A stretch of 64,000 nt of DNA from Bacillus carboniphilus (GCF_020524035.2 NZ_CP129013.1:3100001-3164000); one strand, 5' to 3'. Counted from the stretch's first letter, positions 44,696 through 53,410 are shown. The notes: generated by a model not told the origin, from the sequence alone. Translations and numbers: made by a program.

Positions 44696-45526
44696 TTATT
44701 TGAACATTAGAAGTTCTATTTGATTGTTCCTTTGATAACTAGTTAGACTGTTTAAGACATTTTCGTAAAAATGGTTCATATCCTTATTACCCTTGTTATT
44801 GTATGAAAAATAAAGAGATGGTCCAAAGCTAATTCTACCTATACCTAAATTTAGATAATCTATTATGTTATCTCTGTTTATATCCAACATTACATTAATA
44901 GGCACATTAACACTATTAGCTAGCTTAAAAATGTGTTTTTTATTATTTAGTCCAGGGATAAAAATGCAATCAGCCCCAGCTTCTTCATAAGCCATTATTC
45001 TTATCAAGGTTTGTTTAAGACATTCTTCACTTAGATTGTTTTTTGAACTATCTCCCATAAAATACTTGTCTGTTCTTAAATTAATGAAAATATCACTATT
45101 CAGCTTTTTACACACTTCACGGATATGAGCGATCTTTTCACATTGATCTTGGACATTATATAAAGTAGATTCCCCGCTGACTTTATCCTCAATATTTAAT
45201 CCTACAACACCAATTTCAATTAATTTTACTATGTTCTTTTCCAACTCATATAAGTTAGAAGCATAGCCAGACTCTATGTCCACTGTAATAAAGTTTTCAT
45301 TTGGTTGCATTTGATTTATATAAGTGATGATCTCTTCAAAAGGCATATTTTCTCCATCTTCGTAGCCATAATGAACAGCCATCGCATAACTTCCCGTGGC
45401 AACTAGTTTGATAGTGTGACTAGTTAAAGCCTTTGCACTTTCCACACTCCAAATATTTAATAGTACAAGGGGTCTACTTTTATTATGCAGTTCCCTAAAA
45501 ACCTTTACTTTTTGAGAAGTATCCAT
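44696..45526 (-). CDS. Isocitrate lyase / PEP mutase family protein
   Basis: A 276-residue member of the PEP mutase/isocitrate lyase superfamily, a TIM barrel whose enzymes make or break C-C or C-P bonds of oxaloacetate-like acids. Visible pieces: LLNIWSVESAKALTSH, FITVDIESGYA (metal Asp-x-Glu region), GVVGLNIEDKVSG and INLRTDKYF. The short active-site Cys loop of isocitrate lyase (KKCGH) is not seen. Co-transcribed with ada. Stand-alone members of this type are often annotated as carboxyvinyl-carboxyphosphonate mutases without evidence. Confidence 0.82.
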   Translation of the reverse strand: MDTSQKVKVFRELHNKSRPLVLLNIWSVESAKALTSHTIKLVATGSYAMAVHYGYEDGENMPFEEIITYINQMQPNENFITVDIESGYASNLYELEKNIVKLIEIGVVGLNIEDKVSGESTLYNVQDQCEKIAHIREVCKKLNSDIFINLRTDKYFMGDSSKNNLSEECLKQTLIRIMAYEEAGADCIFIPGLNNKKHIFKLANSVNVPINVMLDINRDNIIDYLNLGIGRISFGPSLYFSYNNKGNKDMNHFYENVLNSLTSYQRNNQIELLMFK

Positions 45527-45641
45527 TTTCCTCTTCCTTTCAGTGCATTTAGTGAGATTATAAAAGACTGATTGAAAAAGAGCATACGAAAAATGAACAT
45601 GTATTTTTTAAAGAGATTTTTAAAAATATTAGAATCTAAGC

Positions 45642-45676
45642 TAAAAAAAGCGCTGACCTGAATACAAATTAGCGCT
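45642..45676 (-). terminator. Terminator for minus-strand genes
   Basis: On the minus strand two AGCGCT words pair around a 16-base loop and are followed by TTTTTTTAG. It lies downstream of the lipoprotein gene and the VOC fragment. Confidence 0.7.
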
Positions 45677-45757
45677 CTTCCCATCTATTTGTTTCATATT
45701 CCATCTTAAAAAATTACTGTAGACCAGAATAATTTGCTTTGTAGTTTAGGTATTTTA

Positions 45758-45870
45758 TCAATTTAATTCTTCCCACTTACTTAAATACATCCGTTCTGTA
45801 TGTTGTTTAGGGTTATCTATTTTACAGATGAACTCTAAACTATTACCGTCAGGGTCATTAAAATGAAATT
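45758..45870 (-). pseudogene. 3' fragment of a VOC/glyoxalase-family gene
   Basis: The minus-strand frame reads FHFNDPDGNSLEFICKIDNP and ends TERMYLSKWEELN. DPDGNSLEF is the hallmark C-terminal motif of vicinal-oxygen-chelate (glyoxalase) proteins, including the metal-ligand Glu. Only ~36 codons remain; the upstream part is replaced by the end of the lipoprotein gene. A truncated pseudogene left by deletion. Confidence 0.75.
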
Positions 45871-46311
45871 TTATTGTTCGTATACTTTTATGAATACCGA
45901 GCCATGTAGCTGATCATCAACATAAGCATCTAATTTCCACATGCCTTTTTTAGGAAGAGACATCATTGAAGGGATATGGGCATCAGCACCGTTATTAGGT
46001 CCTCCTATTGGCAAATTTTCGATAACTGTCATCTCTTCTTTAGAGTCATTATGAGTAGCAATAACCTTCAAATTTCCTTTTAATTTCTCTGAATCTCCCC
46101 AGAAGTGCCACATATACTTGTTTGCTTCGCCAGAATAGAATCGTGTAGCCTTAGAATCATCATAAATAAAACCTAATTTGTCTTCGACTCCAATCATGCG
46201 ATAGTTTTCTGATTCAAAGATACTACTTTCCTCCCATTCCTCATTGGAACAACCAACAAGATAAACAAAAGTAATAAACAAAAGGAAAAAACGAACAGAA
46301 ATTTTAATCAT
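45871..46311 (-). CDS. Lipoprotein, DUF4871-like
   Basis: A 146-residue lipoprotein: signal peptide SVRFFLLFITFVYLVGC with lipobox YLVGC, then a beta-sandwich-like domain with EANKYMWHFWGDSEKLKG and a GGPNNGADAHIPSMMSLPK loop. This resembles small Bacillus DUF4871 proteins. Anchored outside the membrane. Its stop codon abuts the VOC fragment, suggesting a deletion junction. Function unknown. Confidence 0.72.
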   Translation of the reverse strand: MIKISVRFFLLFITFVYLVGCSNEEWEESSIFESENYRMIGVEDKLGFIYDDSKATRFYSGEANKYMWHFWGDSEKLKGNLKVIATHNDSKEEMTVIENLPIGGPNNGADAHIPSMMSLPKKGMWKLDAYVDDQLHGSVFIKVYEQ

Positions 46312-46424
46312 CCATATCCCCCCTTGGAATCTAATTATGATTTAAAATTTAGACGAAGATGAATCAATTAAGTTACTAATCTTTTCGTTAATCTGTATTT
46401 CACGATTGATAAATCAACGAAGAA

Positions 46425-47009
46425 TTATAAATCTATACCCCTCTTTATATAGAGCCACTTTTCAAAGCTTTGAATACAATCTATATGATCGTTTAGGACA
46501 GCATCATAAATATCTACACTAAAAAAGACTTTTCGATACTTAGGGTGATCATGTAAAAGATTCTTTAACTCTAATATAGTGTTTCTATTAGTATCATGAA
46601 GTTGTATTTTTATTTCTTCCGTTACATATTGTTTTTCATTAAATTCTTTTGCATCAATTGACCAAATATCAATTTTCCATTGCTGTTCAAATAGGCTTGT
46701 ATGTACACCCCAATATAATCCTTTTGGCAAATGAGGTGTTTTCCCTATCATTTCATTTCTGAAGCTCATTTTAGATGGCTCTAACATATGAGAAATTTCT
46801 TTACCTAATTCAAAAAAGTTATCGTTGTTAATTGTATCTGACACGAGATAAATATCTAAATCTCTCCAGGTCATTATTTTTAAATGATAGCTTCCGCTGA
46901 CATGCGGATTACTGAACTTTTTTAATAGGTCATGCAGTCCTAATGTGTAGAGAATTTCATTTGCTTCTCGGATTATTTTTTTGTTGTTTTCTTCTAAAAT
47001 GATACTCAT
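46425..47009 (-). CDS. Nucleotidyltransferase-fold protein
   Basis: About 194 residues. VSGSYHLKIMTWRDLDIYLVS (near residues 37-57) matches the nucleotidyltransferase GS-x(n)-D-x-D motif. The rest (TPHLPKGLYWGVHTSLFEQQ, WKIDIWSID with a third acidic residue) fits a minimal polymerase-beta-like fold. The start at 47009 with GGAGGTGTC upstream is preferred over 47030. Substrate unknown; antibiotic nucleotidyltransferases and MNT-type antitoxins share this fold, but no toxin partner is adjacent. Confidence 0.72.
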   Translation of the reverse strand: MSIILEENNKKIIREANEILYTLGLHDLLKKFSNPHVSGSYHLKIMTWRDLDIYLVSDTINNDNFFELGKEISHMLEPSKMSFRNEMIGKTPHLPKGLYWGVHTSLFEQQWKIDIWSIDAKEFNEKQYVTEEIKIQLHDTNRNTILELKNLLHDHPKYRKVFFSVDIYDAVLNDHIDCIQSFEKWLYIKRGIDL

Positions 47010-47120
47010 TTTGACACCTCCACAGAGCATCTTTAAATTAAGGACATCTTAATAGTTATCAAAATGAAAAATAGTTATTGTGAATAACCATTAAAGTGCA
47101 TATGGTGATAAACCATTTTA

Positions 47121-47900
47121 TTAAACGACTAAAAAGAAATGTCCACATTCATACTCATTCAAAGACAAGATATTTCCGTACTTTTTTTCCCAACTTCCAT
47201 TTTCTAAATCAATGTTCAATTTATTGAGGCAATCCTGAACAACCTCTTTTTTACCTTTCGCAAGTGGAGAGGTTCCTTTTTGAAAATTTGTATCCAAGTA
47301 GATCTTTGGGTTTCTCCATCCTGCAAAGAAAAATTGATCTACTAAATCATGAGGCAAAGGAAATGCTTTGATTTTTACTGGACGCATAACCTGTTGCTCG
47401 ATCAAAGTTGCTAAATCTTTTACTGGTGGATGAAATATATAGGCATTCTCTAATATAGGTGCAAAGTATTCAAACAACCAACAATCTTCATCGCATAATC
47501 TTGGATCTAAAGTGAAAATAACTATTTTTCCGTTTTCTTTTAAGACTCTTTTCATTTCTCTAAAACATAATGGTAAGTCTTGAAAGTGGTGAGATGCTAG
47601 TGTGCAAATGATTCCATCTACTGAATGATCTTCTAATGGAATCTTCTCAGCAACTCCTTCTTTCCACGTAATATTTCTATGTTGCTTTCCTTGTCTCCTC
47701 ATGATTTCAGAAGGTTCCATAGCAATCACTTGATAGCCCACTTTCGCTAATTCGTAACTATAGTTTCCTGTTCCTGAACCAATATCTAATATGGTTGCTG
47801 AAGGATGGATATTAAGTTCTTGAATTATTGCTTCTGTAATGCGAGAATCTGCTTTTCTAGTAGTGTTATAGCTTTTTCCAATTTGATTATAAATCGTCAT
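47121..47900 (-). CDS. Class I SAM-dependent methyltransferase
   Basis: A 259-residue Rossmann-fold methyltransferase. Motif I ILDIGSGTGNYSYELA is at residues ~37-52; motif II VIAMEPSEIM follows, then IICTLASHHFQDLP, and post-motif LKENGKIVIFTLDP. Topology is standard for small-molecule methyltransferases of the UbiE/type-11 group. RBS AAGGAGGAAAG precedes the ATG. Substrate unknown. Monocistronic. Confidence 0.85.
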   Translation of the reverse strand: MTIYNQIGKSYNTTRKADSRITEAIIQELNIHPSATILDIGSGTGNYSYELAKVGYQVIAMEPSEIMRRQGKQHRNITWKEGVAEKIPLEDHSVDGIICTLASHHFQDLPLCFREMKRVLKENGKIVIFTLDPRLCDEDCWLFEYFAPILENAYIFHPPVKDLATLIEQQVMRPVKIKAFPLPHDLVDQFFFAGWRNPKIYLDTNFQKGTSPLAKGKKEVVQDCLNKLNIDLENGSWEKKYGNILSLNEYECGHFFLVV

Positions 47901-48084
47901 GGACTTTCCTCCTTGTATAATATTTCCTAACTGTTTTCTACTTGATCAGAAATGAGTAGAAATGGTAATTAAACTAGAATAATTCAGGTTGAAAATTTGA
48001 TGAATGATAAATACAATTAGTCTATCATGGTATAATTAGAAAGTATATACATAATTGGGCTGTTGCGCGAGGGAGGGATGACAA

Positions 48085-48279
48085 ATGACTCCTTTACTAG
48101 AAAATATTCAACAACTATCTATACTTGTTTTAGTGGTATGCTCCTTTCTTTTTTATTACTATTTGCGATCCTTAAAAAGGGAAAGAAGATTATCTGTTTT
48201 TGAACGGACCATTTATATTGTTATTCAACTAGCAGTGTTTGTTCTAGGAGGCAACTTTCTTCTGCTAGTTTTATCTTAA
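48085..48279 (+). CDS. Small membrane protein, 64 aa
   Basis: Two hydrophobic helices (about residues 10-28 and 44-62) linked by a basic loop RSLKRERRLSVFERT, predicting a hairpin with the loop inside. RBS GAGGGAGG is strong. I do not recognise the family. Confidence 0.62.
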   Translation: MTPLLENIQQLSILVLVVCSFLFYYYLRSLKRERRLSVFERTIYIVIQLAVFVLGGNFLLLVLS

Positions 48280-48346
48280 GCAAAGAATTAGGAAACTAAC
48301 TTTGATGAAAAAGATTCTATTATTTTTAGAATAGGGAGGATGACTT

Positions 48347-48961
48347 GTGTATATACCTAAACACTTTCAATTAAATGATCAAGAACTGATTGATGACATG
48401 ATTAAAGAATACAGCTTTGCCACGTTGATTTCTCAGCATGATGGTGCTCCTTTTGCTACTCACTTGCCCCTACTATTCAATAAAGACGACCAATGTTTAT
48501 ATGGGCATTTTGCTCGTGCTAATAAGCAGTGGCAAGATATAACGAATCAACAAGTACTTGTTATCTTTCAAGGTCCTCATTCTTATATCTCTCCTTCTTG
48601 GCAATCCGAAACGAATGATGTACCCACATGGAATTATATATCGATTCATATATATGGGACCGTCGATTTGATAAAGGATGAAGAAACAGTCAAAGATATC
48701 CTAACTTCTTCTGTAACGAAATATGAAAATCCTAATAGCGGCTATCATTTAAGAAATCTAGACCCAAATTATTTGAGAGGGATGCAAAAAGGTATCGTCA
48801 CGATTAAAATAAACATTACTAAAATGGAAGCTAAGGCAAAATTAGGCCAAAATGATACGATCGAGCAGCAAAAACAAATCATCAATGGACTAGAAAATAC
48901 ACTGGAGGAAAACAACCAAAAGGTGGCGGAACTTATGAAAAGAGTTTTAGGGTTTTCTTAA
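48347..48961 (+). CDS. FMN-binding negative transcriptional regulator, PaiB-like
   Basis: A 204-residue PaiB-family protein. The start MYIPKHFQLNDQELIDDMI, the flavin-fold segment GHFARANKQWQDI, FQGPHSYISPSW and the VPTWNYISIHIYG strand are diagnostic. In B. subtilis PaiA/PaiB affect sporulation and protease genes; PaiA is absent here. It begins with GTG after AGGGAGGATG and lies 24 bases before a hydrolase gene, probably in one transcript. Confidence 0.88.
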   Translation: MYIPKHFQLNDQELIDDMIKEYSFATLISQHDGAPFATHLPLLFNKDDQCLYGHFARANKQWQDITNQQVLVIFQGPHSYISPSWQSETNDVPTWNYISIHIYGTVDLIKDEETVKDILTSSVTKYENPNSGYHLRNLDPNYLRGMQKGIVTIKINITKMEAKAKLGQNDTIEQQKQIINGLENTLEENNQKVAELMKRVLGFS

Positions 48962-48985
48962 GTTTTGAAGTTAGGAGATTTAAAA

Positions 48986-49828
48986 ATGACGAAAAATAAA
49001 ATCAGAACCGAAAAGTATATAAAGATTAATGAAGATAAGTTTTATACAGTTAGCATTGGCGAAGGAGAACCGATCGTCTTTCTACATGGTGGTCCTGGTA
49101 GTGAACATCGCTTCTTCTTACCTCATGTTCTGCCACTTGCCAATGAATTTAAATTGGTTTTTTATGATCAAAGAGGGTGCGGGAAGTCGCACTCTTTTAG
49201 TGATAATTATTCTATGGAAGATGAAGTGAACATGTTGGAGTCTATTCATAAAAGATTAGGTTATGAGAAAATCAGTTTATTCGGTGAATCCTGGGGCTCC
49301 ATGCTGGCATTATTGTATGCGACAACCTATCCAAATAGAGTAAATAGAATCTTACTAACAGCTGCAATAGGTGTGACAAAGGAAGGCTTTGAAACATTTG
49401 GGGTAGAACTAGAAAAAAAGCTGTCGCTAGACGATAAAAGGAAGTTATTAGAATTTGAAGAAAAACTGAAAGTGAATGAAGCATCTTTGGATGATATTTT
49501 TACTATTTTAGATCCCTATTATGTTTTTTCATCTGAAACGTTGAGTAGAAAAGATAAGACGACTTTTAACCAGCAGTCCAATGAAATAATTGGGAAAGAT
49601 ATTACAAACAACTATGATTTAACCAAAAAAGTTGATAGACTATCACAAATACCCATTCAAGTTGCACAAGGAAGTCATGATATGATCACTCCTGCATTAG
49701 TTAAAGAGTTGTTAATAAAAAAGATCCCTCATGCGAGATTAGTAGAGATTGATCAATGTGGTCATTGGACCGTTGTCGAGTGTCCAGAGAAAATGAATGA
49801 GATTGCTTATAATTTCTTTATGGGGTAA
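48986..49828 (+). CDS. Alpha/beta hydrolase, proline iminopeptidase-like
   Basis: A 280-residue alpha/beta hydrolase. FLHGGPGSEH provides the oxyanion hole, YDQRGCGKS is the strand-4 turn, the nucleophile Ser is in FGESWGSML (GxSxG, near residue 101) and the triad ends with GSHDMITP (Asp) and DQCGHWTVVECP (His). The HGGPG and GESWG pattern is typical of S33 prolyl aminopeptidases. ATG 48986 follows TTAGGAG. Physiological substrate not established. Confidence 0.87.
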   Translation: MTKNKIRTEKYIKINEDKFYTVSIGEGEPIVFLHGGPGSEHRFFLPHVLPLANEFKLVFYDQRGCGKSHSFSDNYSMEDEVNMLESIHKRLGYEKISLFGESWGSMLALLYATTYPNRVNRILLTAAIGVTKEGFETFGVELEKKLSLDDKRKLLEFEEKLKVNEASLDDIFTILDPYYVFSSETLSRKDKTTFNQQSNEIIGKDITNNYDLTKKVDRLSQIPIQVAQGSHDMITPALVKELLIKKIPHARLVEIDQCGHWTVVECPEKMNEIAYNFFMG

Positions 49829-49861
49829 TTTCTTTTTAAATAGATTTTTGTCGAAGGAGAA

Positions 49862-50370
49862 ATGAAATTGGAACAATTTTTATTATATAATCTAGTTTTT
49901 ATTGTATTCATACTACCATTTATTACATTTGTACATGAGTTGGTCATGCTCTTGCATGTATTTTTATTTTAGGTTCTCCCTCTGAAATTAGGTTAGGTAG
50001 TAAATTTAAAGGTTCAGGTATAAAGATTGGAAAATTAACAATAAAAATACAGCCTATTAGTGGTTGGGTTGGTTTTGCTACATGTAATGTAGTAGAGAAA
50101 GAAAACAGGTTTAAATTAATTTTATTTTATTTTGGCGGTCCCTTGTTCTCTCTTCTTTTATTCGCCTTCTCAGCATTTCTAATCAGTAGTTATAAATCAC
50201 CAGAAATAGCTTATCATCTATTGAATATGGTTAAAAATGGTTCTCTTGTTCAATTTTTTATGACGATTATACCTATGAAATATCCGAGGTTATTGGGGGA
50301 ATCTTATGCAGGTACAAAAAGCGATGGTTTGAATATTTTACATGAAATTAGAGGTAGGAAGGTAGCGTAA
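49862..50370 (+). CDS. M50-like membrane metalloprotease/HELGH protein (frameshifted)
   Basis: A ~169-residue membrane protein. The first segment FIVFILPFITFVHEL is followed, after one missing G near 49939-49942, by GHALACIFILGSPSEIRLG, restoring the zinc motif HELGHA. Then come a beta-rich KIGKLTIKIQPISGW, a second helix region LILFYFGGPLFSLLLFAFSAF and a short C-terminal tail. The HExxH with a membrane context resembles the M50 (site-2 protease) family. RBS GAAGGAGAA. One-base fix gives a full protein. Confidence 0.7.
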
Positions 50371-50426
50371 TTTATTCTAACATACTTGTAATTGAAGTAA
50401 GATTCGATAAAACAGGAGAATCTAAT

Positions 50427-51020
50427 ATGTCTCACCTTTTTGATCGTATTACGGAGTTTATTTTTGTTGAAACGACTGTTCTACCGGCCGATGTTATTTT
50501 AATTCCTGGTTCAAATCACCCACCTTTAATGGAGAAGGCAGCTTCCTTATATAATCAAGGTTTAGCGCCATATATACTTCCATCAGGTGGATATAAAGAT
50601 CATGTTGGAATGAAAGAATATGAATATTTACGCAGACTTGGTCTTGAAAATGGTGTCCCTCAAGAAGCGATTTTGAAGGAAAATCAACCACAACATACTT
50701 TAGAAAATGCAACGTTATCTTTAAGAGTATTGAATAAAGAGAATATAAATTCGAAGAAAGTAATCATTGTATGTAAAGCCGCCCACTCTTGCCGAGCCTT
50801 ATTGTCCTATCAATCTGTGTTTCCAAAAGAAGCTAAATTCTTCGTGTCACCAGTAGTAGATAGGTATGGAATAACAAAGGAAAATTGGGCTCAATCCGAA
50901 AGAGGAATCAAACGTATTATGACTGAAGTTAAGAAAGTTGAAACATATTTTGGTCAACAGGTTCCTAATTTGATAAATATTTATGAGGAGAAAAACAATG
51001 AACATACGAAATTCAGCTAA
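50427..51020 (+). CDS. YdcF/ElyC-type DUF218 family protein
   Basis: A 197-residue DUF218 protein: VILIPGSNHPPLMEKAASLY, PYILPSGGYKD (glycine loop), HTLENATLSLRVL and VIIVCKAAHSCRAL. The family includes SanA, ElyC and YdcF; some bind SAM or act in envelope biogenesis. No membrane helix is present, so it is cytoplasmic. RBS AACAGGAGAA. Its 3' end overlaps the start of a Nudix remnant. Confidence 0.82.
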   Translation: MSHLFDRITEFIFVETTVLPADVILIPGSNHPPLMEKAASLYNQGLAPYILPSGGYKDHVGMKEYEYLRRLGLENGVPQEAILKENQPQHTLENATLSLRVLNKENINSKKVIIVCKAAHSCRALLSYQSVFPKEAKFFVSPVVDRYGITKENWAQSERGIKRIMTEVKKVETYFGQQVPNLINIYEEKNNEHTKFS

Positions 51021-51087
51021 AGCCATTATTATCGATTGGGAAAAGAAAGAGGTTTTACTAGCGAAAAATCAAGATATATCGAAATAA
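50998..51087 (+). pseudogene. N-terminal remnant of a Nudix hydrolase gene
   Basis: ATG 50998 opens a 29-codon frame, MNIRNSAKAIIIDWEKKEV then LLAKNQDISK, which is the typical first beta-hairpin of a Nudix protein, with GAGGAG just upstream. It stops before the Nudix box, and the DinB-like gene follows after 18 bases. The rest of the gene was probably deleted. Confidence 0.6.
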
Positions 51088-51105
51088 AGAAGACAGGAGA
51101 GAAGG

Positions 51106-51576
51106 ATGAACGCGTGTTGTAATAGTGTCATGAAGCAGATCTACTTTGTTATTCAAACCATAATAGAAATGATCGATCAAATAGAAGAGGTAGACTTAGA
51201 AAAGAGACCTTCTGTAAACAAACATTCTATTGGAGAATTATTAAGTCATATGGCTACGATTTGTGAAGCGGATTTGCTTATTTCAGATCAGAAATCTTCT
51301 GAAGAAATGGAACGATATTACTCTGGAAAACGACTAGAAAATAAGAATCAAATTAAAAATGAATTATTGGCAAATGTTCATCAATTACAAGCAAGATATT
51401 CTAGCTTGAGTGAATGCGAATTATTTGAAAAGACGACCTCCTATTGGGGTGTCACCTATACCCGTTTTGAATGGTTAGTAGAAATATTATCTCATTTATA
51501 TCACCATAGAGGACAATTACATGCAATTCTCGTTCACTACTATAAAAAAGAGCTAACAGTCTCGCTATTTGAATAA
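51106..51576 (+). CDS. DinB family protein
   Basis: A 156-residue four-helix protein of the DinB/YfiT-like superfamily. Metal-binding His residues fit SIGELLSHMATICEADL (near residue 47) and LSHLYHHRGQLHAIL (near 129-140). Family members are putative metal-dependent hydrolases or thiol transferases. RBS ACAGGAGAGAAGG before the ATG. Possibly co-transcribed with the following methyltransferase gene, 23 bases away. Confidence 0.83.
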   Translation: MNACCNSVMKQIYFVIQTIIEMIDQIEEVDLEKRPSVNKHSIGELLSHMATICEADLLISDQKSSEEMERYYSGKRLENKNQIKNELLANVHQLQARYSSLSECELFEKTTSYWGVTYTRFEWLVEILSHLYHHRGQLHAILVHYYKKELTVSLFE

Positions 51577-51599
51577 CAACATTAAAAGGGGTAATGAAA

Positions 51600-52364
51600 A
51601 TGAAAACAACGAACTACACAGCAATCGCAGAAAAATACGATAAAAATCAATATAGAGTAGGGGAAGTAAAGGTGGATCAAGATTTACAAGCCTATATTGA
51701 AAAAAATAAAGATCAAACTGAAATTCATGTTTTAGATTTGTCTTGTGGCACAGGATTGTATCTTGAAAAACAAACAACTTTTTTTAAGGAAAATAAAATG
51801 AAGTGGTATGGTCTTGACCTATCAGAAGCGATGTTAAAAAAAGCGAAAGAAAAGGTAGATCATGTGGAATACACACATGGAGACGCTGAAAATATGCCCT
51901 TTTCGTCCGGAAAATTTGATTTTATTTCAAATAATTACGCTTTTCATCATTATAAAAACAAAGAGAAAGCCTTAAATGAAATGGATCGTGTTTTGAAAAA
52001 AGGCGGGATCTATAAAATGCACAATATAGCGATCCATGACATGACAAAACTATGGATGTATCACTATTTTCCATCAACTTATCATGAAGATTTAAAAAGG
52101 TTTTGGCAAAAAGACGTTATCTTTAATGAACTAACTCAACGAGGTTTTCAAGTCGAAATAAATATAGACTATAAAATGGAGCAAATACATGTGAAAGATA
52201 TATTGAACTTTGCTGAAAATAGAGATATATCTGCTTTAACATTAATTAGGGACGAAGAATATCAAGAAGGCGTAGAAAAAATGAGATTCGATTTAAAGAA
52301 CGACCCGAATAAAACGATCGTCAATGACTTCGCGGATATGTTTTGCTTGGCCAGAAAGGTCTAG
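51600..52364 (+). CDS. Class I SAM-dependent methyltransferase
   Basis: A 254-residue methyltransferase with motif I VLDLSCGTGLYLEKQ (near 41-55), WYGLDLSEAMLKKA and the post-motif FDFISNNYAFHHY and VLKKGGIYKMHNIA. ATG 51600 has AAAAGGGG at the right spacing; the ATG at 51594 is too close. It is followed four bases later by a GNAT gene, implying an operon of two modifying enzymes. Substrate unknown. Confidence 0.85.
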   Translation: MKTTNYTAIAEKYDKNQYRVGEVKVDQDLQAYIEKNKDQTEIHVLDLSCGTGLYLEKQTTFFKENKMKWYGLDLSEAMLKKAKEKVDHVEYTHGDAENMPFSSGKFDFISNNYAFHHYKNKEKALNEMDRVLKKGGIYKMHNIAIHDMTKLWMYHYFPSTYHEDLKRFWQKDVIFNELTQRGFQVEINIDYKMEQIHVKDILNFAENRDISALTLIRDEEYQEGVEKMRFDLKNDPNKTIVNDFADMFCLARKV

Positions 52365-52367
52365 GTA

Positions 52368-52838
52368 ATGAAAGTAACGATAAGAACGGCTGAGAAAAAA
52401 GAGTGTGAAGATGTCCTAGAAGTGTTAAATAAAGCAACGCTCGATTTGTTAAAAAAGGGAATAAACCAATGGTCGTATCCTTGGGATCAAGAATCAATAA
52501 AACAACAATTGGATGATGCATTTGTCATGATACTAGGCAATACGATCGTTGGAACGTTTTTTATTAGTCTTAGGAACACAATCAGTGATTTAGAGTTGGA
52601 AAAGGGAAGCTACTATTTACATAAAATTGCGGTACATCCATTTCATCAAGGAAAAGATCTTGGTTCGGAAATCCTACGATTTGTTTACGCTTACGTTAAA
52701 AAGCAACAGAAATCGGTCTATTTAGCCTGTTGGGCGGGTAATGAAAAATTGAAACAATTTTATCTAAACAATGGACTCATGTATGTAGGTGACTTTCCAG
52801 AAGAGGATTATTTCATTAGTGTTTTTAAGTTTGTTTAG
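52368..52838 (+). CDS. GNAT family N-acetyltransferase
   Basis: A 156-residue acetyltransferase. Motif A is HKIAVHPFHQGKDLGSEIL (Q-x-x-G-x-G/A-like, near residues 85-103) and the C-terminal strand is YLNNGLMYVGDFPEEDYF. Translated right after the methyltransferase gene. The last ~98 bases of this gene recur at 55346-55445. Substrate unknown. Confidence 0.85.
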   Translation: MKVTIRTAEKKECEDVLEVLNKATLDLLKKGINQWSYPWDQESIKQQLDDAFVMILGNTIVGTFFISLRNTISDLELEKGSYYLHKIAVHPFHQGKDLGSEILRFVYAYVKKQQKSVYLACWAGNEKLKQFYLNNGLMYVGDFPEEDYFISVFKFV

Positions 52839-52890
52839 AGTATTGGTATAGGGAGATAATTGTAGGTTGATAATAAGGTCGCGAAGCCTT

Positions 52891-52925
52891 ACCCTTTGGA
52901 TGGTGTTTTGTCCAAAGGGTTTTTT
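52891..52925 (+). terminator. Terminator after the GNAT gene
   Basis: ACCCTTTGGA pairs with TCCAAAGGGT, followed by TTTTTAT. Strong intrinsic terminator. Confidence 0.9.
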
Positions 52926-53056
52926 ATCGAAAACAGTATTCCACAAATAGGACGAATTGTTGAAAAATAGAAGGAGATTTATTGGAAATGTAGAAATTAA
53001 TGTTTATGTAATTTACTGTATGTATTTGGAGCGTATTGATTGAAATGTTGGACAGG

Positions 53057-53356
53057 TGTATTTCGCAATTAAAAATTGAGCCACTTCGCAAAAAAAATTT
53101 GAGCTACTTTAGTGATCCTATTTCACAAACTTTAGAGAGAAATATTTCGCTCCATTTTTAGGCTTGACATGGAGCCTCTACGGGCATGAATTCCTGCGAC
53201 TACGTGCGAGTAGGAAGGGATTCGCACCCTAACAAAGGTATCATGCCCGCCTCTCCAAATAAAGCCGCCCTTTGTATCTTCATACAAAGAATTCACAAAC
53301 TTTGAGTGGCTTATTTTTTTGTTGTCATGTGGTTCACTTTTCGTGTGCTATTAACA
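53057..53356. mobile_element. Non-autonomous IS21-like mini-element, 300 bp
   Basis: The element runs from TGTATTTCGCAATTAAAAAT to ...TGCTATTAACA. Both ends carry paired AAAA-TGARCCAC subrepeats: left ATTGAGCCACTTCGC and TTTGAGCTACTTTAG; right, on the opposite strand, AAGTGAACCACATG and AATAAGCCACTCAAAG. Multiple terminal repeats and TGT...ACA ends are IS21-like. It is flanked by the direct repeat GACAGG at 53051-53056 and 53357-53362, a good 6-bp target duplication. The interior has an inverted CGGGCATGA/TCATGCCCG pair and no coding frame. Confidence 0.75.
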
Positions 53357-53410
53357 GACAGGTATAGGACGATAATATTCATTTACTTTTTGAGGAGTAA
53401 GGTGATATAA

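Noticed and set aside
46425-47009. Toxin-antitoxin (MNT/HEPN) system
   Set aside because: The nucleotidyltransferase-like protein has no adjacent HEPN partner; flanking genes are a lipoprotein and a methyltransferase.
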